Shown here piece by piece: positions 57,177 to 64,000 of a DNA stretch of 64,000 nucleotides. This DNA comes from Prorocentrum cordatum (Eukaryota > Sar > Dinophyceae > Prorocentrales > Prorocentraceae): the NCBI GenBank assembly GCA_963575745.1, contig CAUYUJ010019892.1, positions 75,001-139,000 of the forward strand, in the 5' to 3' direction. Position 1 is the stretch's first letter; each line of letters starts with the position of its first letter. The position numbers and the translations under genes are program-made. The notes under the pieces are model-generated. The model ran no database searches and was not told the origin of the DNA. It saw only the letters and a program-made list of their open reading frames with translations.

Positions 57177-58290
57177 TACTTCCAGAAACCTTCTTGGAGC
57201 GGTTTACCGGAGGGCGGGTCGGGTCGGGACCTTTAAAATACTCCAGGATATCTTTGCTGAGCCGGGGACGCAACTGCTTAACTCGATTCAACTGTGCACG
57301 GGAGAGCAAGCTACGACTACGCAACATTCCTGCTGGCTTGGAATATCGTTTGACGGAATTAGCTGACAGCCACCTACCTCTCTGTTGAATCGCACTCTCT
57401 GAAACCTTGAAATACCAGCTATCGTGCGAAGGCCCTGCGTGCCGCCACGAGTGAGGAGACAAAGGGAGCGAGGCAGAGAAGTGTTGTGTACGGAAGGCTC
57501 TGCACAGACTCTCCCACCGGCTCAGAGACAGGCTAAAGAGCGGGCCTGTCGGGCGCCGGCGGCACAACTCGGCGAGCAGCGTGCTGATCCAGCCGCGGTC
57601 GTGGGCTCCGGCCACGGTGGAGGCGTCGAACACCCTGTTCTTAGCTGGAAGCGCGCCGGTCGCCGGCGCCACGGTGACGATAGTGTCTGGGCGGCCTGCG
57701 GATGGCAACGTGACCTCGTTCGCGGTCAAGGCCAGCACCTCACTCGGCCTGAGGTAGCAGTCAAAGGCCACCCACGAGGCTGCCGCAGCCTCGGGGCCGT
57801 CACCAGGGTCGGTGCCGTCGCCATAGAACCACTCGGCGGTCGCCAGCACGATGAACTCGTCGCTGAGCGAATCGCGGGGCCGCTCCGGCGCCGAGCGAAG
57901 GAAGCCAGCGAGAGCAGCTTTCGCCAAGGGAAACGTGGAGTTGGCCCTCGGCGGCAGTCCCAGCACGTAGGCCGACCCGTAGATGGCGTAGCGCCCCGCG
58001 GACGGGTTGTCGCCGTTGAGGAAGAGGCTGTCCAGGTACTTGTCGAGCACGGTGTCCCACTCGCCAGGCGTCGTGGGCCGCAGGCCGCGGTCGATCGCCC
58101 ACTGCGCCAGCTCCGCGTGGGCCGCAGTGTAGGCCCGGGCGGTCTGGGGGCGCACCGACGCTCGCCGGCAGACCCCGTCGCCAGAGCCGTACGCCTCAGC
58201 ACGGTGGGCGGCGCGGCGCCGCCGCTCTCGCTGCCGTGCGGCGAGCCCGACGATGAGCGGCGGCGTCTCTGGCCTCGGCGCGCCACGGCT
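57130..58290 (-). CDS. Tyrosine recombinase of the YR retrotransposon
   Basis: From about 58,200 down, this frame encodes a helical SAM-like N-terminal domain (RPQTARAYTAAHAELAQWAI) and then the catalytic domain. The conserved residues appear in order: Arg in CYLRPSEVLALTANE, His-x-x-Arg-His in LSPHSWRHAGPSHD, then RGRWLSANSVKRYSKP, where Trp/Tyr occupy the usual H/W and nucleophilic Tyr positions. The C-terminus is basic (RLSKDILEYFKGP, then TRQLVRKRPAASL) and lies partly in repeat B1. Tyrosine recombinases insert a circular DNA intermediate without target duplication. The frame differs from that of the methyltransferase domain; the switch should fall at about 58,200-58,260 in an Arg/Ala-rich stretch, by frameshift or indel. 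Confidence 0.85.
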   Translation of the reverse strand, partial: SRGAPRPETPPLIVGLAARQRERRRRAAHRAEAYGSGDGVCRRASVRPQTARAYTAAHAELAQWAIDRGLRPTTPGEWDTVLDKYLDSLFLNGDNPSAGRYAIYGSAYVLGLPPRANSTFPLAKAALAGFLRSAPERPRDSLSDEFIVLATAEWFYGDGTDPGDGPEAAAASWVAFDCYLRPSEVLALTANEVTLPSAGRPDTIVTVAPATGALPAKNRVFDASTVAGAHDRGWISTLLAELCRRRPTGPLFSLSLSRWESLCRAFRTQHFSASLPLSPHSWRHAGPSHDSWYFKVSESAIQQRGRWLSANSVKRYSKPAGMLRSRSLLSRAQLNRVKQLRPRLSKDILEYFKGPDPTRPPVNRSKKVSGSMGTRQLVRKRPAASL

Positions 58291-60660
58291 TCCCGTCCCA
58301 GAAGCTGACTGCCCCCTCCCAGCCGAGCGGGCAGAGCCGCGGGATTGACGGGAGGACCACTGGTCGAACTGTCCTGATGTCTCTCCCCGTCGCGGCTGCC
58401 AAACGTCGCTCCCAGTCAATGGCGACGCGCGGCTCGCACGCGCCACGGAAGGCCTGGGGCGGGGCGGCATCCCGCAGCAGACTTGCCAGAGCCCGCACCA
58501 GCTCAGGAGGGTAAGCCGCGGCGAACGCCGTCCTCCAGGCAGCCGGGCGCCCTGGTAGCTGTACCTTGCCCTCGAGTCGCACGTGAGGCGCGGCTGGGCA
58601 GGGGCAGTGCCTGTCCAGAGCGTGGCTGCCGGGCAGGGTCGAGTAGATGATGGTCGGCTTCTTCCAGGGCGCCCCGAAGGCGCACATGTCGAAGAGGCAT
58701 CGTCGCGCCGCCAGCCGGCGGAGCAGTTTCGCCACTCGCGGGACCTCGAAGATCCGCGAGCGGGCAGGGTTCTCGAGAAGCACGTGGATGTTGTTCTTGA
58801 GGCAGAGCTGGAGGACGCGCACCGTGAAGAGCACGCACCGCCACGAGCTCGGCGTGGAGGTACCCGTCGATCTCGCTGGCGTCCAGGCGGTGCAAGGGGT
58901 CCCGAGCAGGACGCACCATACGAAGCCCTTGGCCAGCCAGCTGAGGACCTCGCTTGCCACGCGGCGGTCCAGCACGTCATGATGAGGCCCGTGCGCCACG
59001 TCCACTGGCGTCGCCACGCGCAGCCCAGCCTCAGCAGCGGCGGCGGACGCGAGCATGCAGCCCGCGAACAGCTCCAGGAAAGCCGGCCTCCCGCGCAAGA
59101 GGTGGTCGCTCCCTGGCCCAGCGGGCGGCCTCCGAGCGGCGGCGGCCTGTCGGCGCTGCCGCCGAGTCGGACGGGCCGGCTCCGGCGGCGGCGGCTGCGG
59201 GCAGGCATGGCGGCGCGTCTGGCCCAGCTCCGCGGCAGCGTCGCTTGGCGCCCGTTCCCAGGCGGGGCCGACTGCGGCTGCCAACGGGAGTGCTCGGAGA
59301 GCCCTCCCGGCCAGCCGCTCTCCAGGTCGAAGCCATCCGTGATGCGCCAGCCTCGAGTCCGCGTCGGATGGGTTCCTGGCGGTCTCCACGTAGCGGCGAT
59401 GCCAGATGATGCCAGTCGCCAGCTGACACGCGGCTGCGCGGCGGGTGAGCCCGAGGAGCTCGCGATCCCGCGCGCGGCCCCGATCAAAAGCCAGCGTCTC
59501 CGCGAGGTTGTCGCCGAACGAGACGAGGTGCTTCCCGTGCGCGTCGACGCACTCCGACTCGCGGGTGAGGCCCAGCAGCGCCGCCCGGGCCTCCTTGCAG
59601 TGGATGGCGGCCGCGCGCTTCCAGCGCCCCACCACGCGGCGCTGCCAGCGAGCTGGGTTGGCGAAGGCGTCTGGGACGCGCGGCACGAGGCCGACGCGCT
59701 CCACCTGCGGGCGTTCCCGAGGGTGCTGCCGCTCGTCGCCTGACCTGAGGATGGCTGTCGAGTCATCGGGCGGCTGCAGCTCGCGGTCGACCCACGCGGA
59801 GAAGTCGCCGGCCTGTCCAGCGTCTCCAGCCAGGCCACCTCGCAGCTCCGCACCCGAAGCGTCGGGTCCTGGGTCCTCGTCGATGAAGCGCCACCGCTCA
59901 CGCCAGACGGCCACGTCCCACAGCTGGTGCTTGTCGGCGGTGGCGACGTGCAGCGCGTAGCCCTCCGTGGACGCGTCGCTGCAGTAGGCCCGCTCCAGCA
60001 TCGGGGAGGCGAGATCGAGGTGCACGAAGTGGACGAGGTCCCTGGCGATCCGCAGCTCGTCCAGCACATCGCGAGGTAGCGCTCGGACCTCGTGGCCGCC
60101 GGTGCCCACGAAGCGGTAGGCGGCCCCCAGGATGGACAAAGCGCAGCGTCGCAGACTGAAGTGATGCACGAGATGACCCAGAAGGCAGCGAACGTGGTTG
60201 GGAGAAAGCGCCCCGCGATGGCTCGCCTCGCCCAGGGCGTACCAGAGCCGCCAGCTGCGCCTGTGGCTGTGTCTGACCCAGCGCCGCTCGCCGTCGAACA
60301 GTAAGCCGACTGCCTCGAAGCTCTGCGTCGCGTCGACCCGCTCATGCACCTGCAGACCCATGCGGACGAGCTCGTCCACCACCTCCGCGTGCAGCCGCAC
60401 CACGGCGTCGCGGTCGCACCCGAGGACGTTCGCGTTGTCGACGTACGGGGCGCAGACGGCAACGCCAGGCCGCAGCGCCGGCGGCGGTTGGCGATCGCCA
60501 ACAACGACAGGCCCAAGCCCAAGGCGCTCCTGAGCTCGGCGGCAAGCCTCTGAGACGGCGCTGTGGCAGAAGTACAACGCCCAGCTCCAGCCCATTGGCA
60601 AGCCGCCGAAACAGACCTCGAGCTCATCGGACGGGTCCACCGCCACGGTCAAAGACCTCG
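58196..60660 (-). CDS. RT C-terminal half, RNase H and cytosine-methyltransferase-like domain (YR element)
   Basis: From about 60,650 the frame reads EVCFGGLPMGWSWALYF and CAPYVDNANVLGCDRD, the YVDD-type box as YVDN. RNase H residues follow in AYCSDASTEGYALHV, HCKEARAALLGL, VSFGDNLAETLAF and ARNPSDADSRLAHHGW. At about 59,100-58,640 comes FLELFAGCMLASAAAAEAGL (motif I), then VLLGTPCTAWTPAR (motif IV, Pro-Cys), LLENPARSRIFEV (the E-N-P position of motif VI) and FGAPWKKPTIIYS (like motif VIII), in the order of C5 cytosine methyltransferases. Catalytic Cys and Glu are present. DIRS-type YR elements are known to carry an adenine-type methyltransferase at this point; this one looks cytosine-type. 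The frame runs open well upstream, but only this part is coding. Confidence 0.83.
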
Positions 60661-61652
60661 GTGACGCCGACGTCTCCAGCCCGGCGGCAGACGCCCAGCC
60701 CGAAGAAGTGCGAAACAGTCGGCGCCAGGAACTGGTAAAACCCGTCCTGCAGGTCGATCGAAGCTCCCCACAGCTCGGGCTCATGCCCCGGCTCCTTCTC
60801 CATGAAGTGCGGGTCCAGGACGAGGCTTGACATGGCGGCTGTCGTCGCCAGGCGCGTGTACGGGGCCTTCCTGTGCAAAACGTTAGCCGGCCGACAGTCC
60901 AGCACCATGCGCAGCATCCCCGTCTTCTTCGCCACGAAGAAGATCCCGACGCGCGAGGCGACCCGACGTCGGTACGTGATGAGTCCCACGCTGTCCAGCT
61001 TCCCGACCAGGTCGTCGAGCAGGTGGGGCGAGCGCCTGAGCCTCTCGTCCCAGTGAGGCCGAACAGGCTCTGGCCCCTCGGCGTCGGCGGGAAGGACGAT
61101 CCGACGAGGGTCGTCCAGGAACGTCCGCGCGACGTCACCGACGAGCCCAGCGGCATCCTGCGGGCGGATGTTGCCCTTGGTGACTGCGAGGAGCTCGGGG
61201 CGGTACGGCGCCACGGCCAGCGAGGTGTCGCACTCGTAGAGGTCCTTCGTCTTGAGAATCTCGGATAGAGCCCCGTCGGGGCACAAATCATGTTGGCGAG
61301 GCTGCGGCCCGGCGGCTTCTGCGGCGGTCGCCAGCCTCCTCCACACCTGCCGCTGCGGTTCCGAGAGCGGCTGGCGCGAAGTTGCGTGGTGAAGCGGCCC
61401 AGGCGTGGGCACGCCCCTGGCCCGAGCCCCCGCCAGAGCGTTGAGCGCCGCAGCCGCTTGGACTTGAAGACGCCGTGGCCCCGGTTCAGGAAGCAGAAGA
61501 CCGTCAGCGCGCGACGGCGCCGCACTGGATGAATTGGCAACCTCAGGAAGATCCAGAGGGAAAGGAGCACGGGAACGAGGAGCCGCCATCCCACGCGAGC
61601 AGGTCCGCGGCCGTCGCAATCGAGGAGGACCCCCTCGCTCACGACTTCCCAT
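60624..61652 (-). CDS. RT N-terminal half (YR element)
   Basis: The useful part runs from about 61,250 down: LLAVTKGNIRPQDAAGLVGD, VGIFFVAKKTGMLRMVLDCR (motifs 1-2), then PELWGASIDLQDGFYQFLAP with the first catalytic Asp, and SHFFGLGVCRR. The frame ends at 60,624 shortly after VTEVFD, and the remaining RT motifs continue in the frame described at 58,196-60,660, so a shift is needed near 60,640-60,660 around TTTGACC. The upstream third is Pro/Ala-rich with no domain. Whether the shift is programmed or a lesion is unknown. Confidence 0.75.
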   Translation of the reverse strand: MGSRERGGPPRLRRPRTCSRGMAAPRSRAPFPLDLPEVANSSSAAPSRADGLLLPEPGPRRLQVQAAAALNALAGARARGVPTPGPLHHATSRQPLSEPQRQVWRRLATAAEAAGPQPRQHDLCPDGALSEILKTKDLYECDTSLAVAPYRPELLAVTKGNIRPQDAAGLVGDVARTFLDDPRRIVLPADAEGPEPVRPHWDERLRRSPHLLDDLVGKLDSVGLITYRRRVASRVGIFFVAKKTGMLRMVLDCRPANVLHRKAPYTRLATTAAMSSLVLDPHFMEKEPGHEPELWGASIDLQDGFYQFLAPTVSHFFGLGVCRRAGDVGVTEVFDRGGGPVR

Positions 61653-62778
61653 CCTTCTTGCGCCTGTCCGACTCTTCCGCGAACAAACGCTGCTGCTTGA
61701 GTGTGAACGCCTCCGACTTCTGCTCCTCCGCGATGAACTTGGCGAAGTCGCCCGTGGCCGCGGCCGTCCCCGAGTCGAGGGTGGACGCGATCATCATCTC
61801 GAGCCCCCTGAAGTCCGGGCTCTTGGGCGACCTCTTCGTCGCGCGCTCGATGTACATCACCCTCCTGGCGAGCATCTCCATCCCTGCCAAGCGATAGACC
61901 TCCAGCTGGTCGAAGCACAACGTGTGGTGGAAGACGCTCAGGAGCGAGGCGTGGTGGTGAGCCACGGCCGAATCTGGCCCCACGCCCGAGTCCCGCACCC
62001 ACTTGTCGCGGTAAGTGGCGACGGTCTCGCCAGACGAGCGAATGATCGAGACCAGCTCGACCGCCGCGCTCGGCCCACGGAACGGCCAGTCGCTGTCCGT
62101 GCCGCTGCTGGAGCCCGCGCCAGCGGCGATCTCGTGCGTCCTCTTCTGGAGCCCAGCCATCGCGTCGCGGAACTCGATGTACCGATGGTCGCGGCCGTCT
62201 CGGGTGATGGGCATAACGCGTGGGTCTCTGCCAGCCCCGGACCTCTTCTCTTCCTTCCAGTCCTCCAGGTCGGCAGGGGCCACTCGCTCTAGTGCCGTCC
62301 AACGGCCCTCGACAAGGCCCAGCGCCGTCGACCCCCGTTGTACGAAGCGTGCCGGGTTGCTGGTCACCGCGGGGTCGACCTGCTCCCCGAACTGCTCCGC
62401 TCCTGTGTCCGAGACCACCCAGACAGCGGCGCCTCGGCTCGGTGCTGTGGCCACGCCGCCGATAAGCACCGCCAACGCTTCCCCCTGCTGCTGGAGGGAG
62501 AGAAGCTGGTCCTCGCTGAGGTCCCCGAACATGTAGATGTCGCCCCGCACGCGTGGAGGCACCTGACATCCCCGAGGTAGTGGGACCACCCTGTGGTTGG
62601 CCAGGTCCAACACCTCGACGTTGTAGTCCGGGGTCGAAACTACCCACTTGGTACCATCGCCCACGCGGTTCAGCAACAGGCGGTGATGCCACCGAAAGTG
62701 GGCGTCGTCTGGGAAGTCGATCGCCACCTGCGGGTTCCCCACATCCAAGGCTGTCTCCCGTGCAGCAGCAGCCGCCAT
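61639..62778 (-). CDS. Gag-like protein of the YR element
   Basis: ATG at 62,778-62,776 overlaps the upstream TGA by one base (TGATG), suggesting coupled re-initiation. The 379-residue product starts MAAAAARETALDVGNPQVAI and is globular in look, with strands in the first 150 residues (HRLLLNRVGDGTKWVVSTPD, GDIYMFGDLSEDQLLSLQQQ) and helices later (LLSVFHHTLCFDQLEVYRLA, EMLARRVMYIERATKR), ending in a Lys/Glu-rich tail. No zinc knuckle is visible. The position before RT in a YR element makes a gag-like role likely, but I do not recognise the fold. Confidence 0.6.
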   Translation of the reverse strand: MAAAAARETALDVGNPQVAIDFPDDAHFRWHHRLLLNRVGDGTKWVVSTPDYNVEVLDLANHRVVPLPRGCQVPPRVRGDIYMFGDLSEDQLLSLQQQGEALAVLIGGVATAPSRGAAVWVVSDTGAEQFGEQVDPAVTSNPARFVQRGSTALGLVEGRWTALERVAPADLEDWKEEKRSGAGRDPRVMPITRDGRDHRYIEFRDAMAGLQKRTHEIAAGAGSSSGTDSDWPFRGPSAAVELVSIIRSSGETVATYRDKWVRDSGVGPDSAVAHHHASLLSVFHHTLCFDQLEVYRLAGMEMLARRVMYIERATKRSPKSPDFRGLEMMIASTLDSGTAAATGDFAKFIAEEQKSEAFTLKQQRLFAEESDRRKKDGKS

Positions 62779-63311
62779 CACTTCCGACTAGCCCTCGGTC
62801 GCCAGACCTCGCCCTCGTCGGGTGTCTCGACGCCAGATGGTCCCGATCCAGGGCTGGAAGGGCCAGGAGCGCCAAGAGCAAGGACGCCAGGCAGCGGAGG
62901 CGAGCCGCTCGCCGACGCCGGCAGCGACCAGGTGGCTGCGACTCCTCGCGGAAGGCCGACGCTCGCGCCGCCCTCCGCCGCGGCCGCGAAACGGCCGTTG
63001 CCCCACCAGGAGCACGCGCGGGTCGCCCACACGAGGAGCGCCGCGCCCGCAAGGGATAGCCCGCACAGCGTCCAGAAGCCCAGCCCGGCGCCGGGCGCCG
63101 CTGGGCAGGCCGGGCAGGCCGGCACGATCACCTCCGGGCAGGCGGCCGGAGGGCAGACCGCTGCCGGGCAGACCGGCGGCGGGCAGTGGTCAAGCTCGTG
63201 CCCGACCACGCAAGGCGCCGCCTCCGGCGCCAGAGGGTGGCCAGCGAAGCCACCGAGCAGCGAGCCCGCGAAACCAGCAATCGCGGCGAGAGCAGGGTCG
63301 GTGGCGCGCAT
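62778..63311 (-). CDS. Small membrane protein, first ORF of the YR element
   Basis: ATG at 63,311-63,309 opens MRATDPALAAIAGFAGSLLG, followed by a Cys/Pro-rich stretch (CPPPVCPAAVCPPAACPEV, CPACPAAPG) and a transmembrane segment, FWTLCGLSLAGAALLVWATR, then a Pro/Ser/Gly tail; 177 residues. I choose this ATG because the longer reading begins at a GTG inside repeat A1. Membrane ORFs are not usual in Ngaro/PAT elements. The copia element in this window also has a leader ORF with a membrane span, a parallel that may be coincidence. The stop shares its last base with the next start. Confidence 0.55.
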   Translation of the reverse strand: MRATDPALAAIAGFAGSLLGGFAGHPLAPEAAPCVVGHELDHCPPPVCPAAVCPPAACPEVIVPACPACPAAPGAGLGFWTLCGLSLAGAALLVWATRACSWWGNGRFAAAAEGGASVGLPRGVAATWSLPASASGSPPLPGVLALGAPGPSSPGSGPSGVETPDEGEVWRPRASRK

Positions 63312-63331
63312 CACACTCGGCTCAATCGTTT

Positions 63332-63395
63332 GAGCCAAAAACTTAAGGTGGGGCTGGCTACGATCGTGACAACGATAACATGGCACACCATCAAT
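63332..63395 (-). repeat. Split direct repeat A1
   Basis: 64 bp identical to A2; forms the 5' terminus of the element on the minus strand (starts ATTGATGGTGTGCC). Confidence 0.92.
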
Positions 63396-63935
63396 AAGTG
63401 GATGCCAAGATGGGTCCTATCTGGCCTAAGCTAGCTTCTAAGTGGGTTGCAAGTGCCCTGAGCGACTTTGGGGGGCCAAGATCTGGACTAGGTGGGCGGA
63501 GCCCACTTCGCAAAGTCACCGAACCCCTCCAGGCCACTCGGGGCACCTGTAACCCACTTGTGAGCTATGTCAGAGCAGGTATAATCCGCCCTGGCGTCCA
63601 CTCAGAGCCCCCTAGTTCCTATGGCCCCCCCCCGCGCCGATAAAGGTGGTGGTGCACGTTTGGGCCGTTTTCTGAGCCCTCGGGTGGGCAGACAAGAGCG
63701 GGTGCTGCACCCTCGCGGTCGACCCAGATCCCCGGTGCCTTCCACTGGGGAGGAGGCTTGGACGAAGAGACTCGAAGGCGACAAAGCGGCATAAAAATCC
63801 AAATGTTCGGAGGTCCGAACATTTCCGAGTCTGAAGTTTGATGCTCTTCTAGAGGCGACAGAGATGAGGAACCGGTCCCAGGGATAGGGTTGAGGTCTCA
63901 GGGGCCGACGTCGGGTGTCGGGGGAGATCTCGCGA
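63396..63935. other. No recognised gene (540 bp)
   Basis: Flanking DNA right of the YR element; short frames only. A small palindrome AATGTTCGGAGGTCCGAACATT lies at about 63,801-63,822 (ATGTTCGG/CCGAACAT). Confidence 0.5.
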
Positions 63936-63993
63936 AGGAGGAGCAGGAGGAAGAGGAGGAGGAGGAGGAGGAGGAGGAGGAGGAGGAGGGGAA
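63936..63993. repeat. (GGA)n microsatellite
   Basis: GGA triplets for about 50 bp at the window edge. Confidence 0.95.
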
Positions 63994-64000
63994 GGGGTGA

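Larger units (their letters stand above)
56519..63395 (-). mobile_element. Ngaro/PAT-like tyrosine-recombinase retrotransposon, 6.9 kb
   Basis: On the minus strand the order is A1 (63,395-63,332), ORFs, B1 (57,176-56,912), A2 (56,913-56,850), a 66-bp spacer, B2 (56,783-56,519). Such split direct repeats (A1-ORF-B1-A2-B2) are the hallmark of PAT/Ngaro elements. The ORFs encode a membrane protein, a gag-like protein, then RT, RNase H, a cytosine-methyltransferase-like domain and a tyrosine recombinase in place of a DDE integrase. Copies of A and of B are identical as far as I can read, indicating recent insertion. No target duplication is seen, as expected for recombinase-mediated insertion. 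Confidence 0.9.

Overview
This window looks like nuclear DNA from a dinoflagellate. A 15-nt exact match to the 3' end of the dinoflagellate spliced leader lies inside one retroelement. Cellular coding sequence is sparse and split by probable introns. Satellites and (GGA)n tracts are everywhere, and the retroelement types (a very large Ty1/copia element with extra enzyme domains, a non-LTR element with a restriction-like endonuclease, and a tyrosine-recombinase element) fit dinoflagellate genomes. The species cannot be fixed from sequence alone; a free-living or symbiotic core dinoflagellate (for example Prorocentrum, Polarella or Symbiodiniaceae) is my inference.

Layout. 1-10.7 kb: a partial unknown repeat-bearing gene, two coding-compatible satellites (87 and 48 bp), a LINE C-terminal fragment, a two-exon secreted cysteine-rich gene, three introner-like 100-136 bp elements and several foldback (MITE-like) elements. 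10,707-26,643: a complete 15.9-kb Ty1/copia-type retrotransposon with 252-bp LTRs (3 differences), a CAGGG target duplication and a tRNA-Met-type primer site. Its frames encode a membrane segment, gag with a zinc knuckle, a Tpt1/KptA-like RNA 2'-phosphotransferase, RING-H2, a retropepsin-like site, a cytosine-methyltransferase-like domain, integrase, RT and RNase H. Thirty-six 14-nt mini-hairpins (5-bp covarying stem, GNRA tetraloop) are scattered through it. 26.6-48.2 kb: mostly satellites and microsatellites, with one MYND/aspartyl-hydroxylase gene, a 1.4-kb GT/GC-alternating tract and an exon resembling the C-terminal lobe of an adenylation domain. 48.2-53.0 kb: a non-LTR retrotransposon with an RLE-type endonuclease, flanked on both sides by the same GGA microsatellite. 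53-56.5 kb: satellites and foldback elements. 56,519-63,395 (minus strand): a Ngaro/PAT-like tyrosine-recombinase retrotransposon with split direct repeats (A1-ORFs-B1-A2-B2; the B copies are identical) and a cytosine-methyltransferase-like domain between RNase H and the recombinase.

The most unusual system is the copia element. Its mini-hairpins are all on the element's RNA-sense strand, keep pairing through ten different stem sequences, occur in coding and untranslated parts and in all three codon phases, and I found none elsewhere in the window. The same element encodes a domain of the family that repairs 2'-phosphorylated RNA splice junctions. Whether these two are functionally linked is speculation, but each is worth testing.
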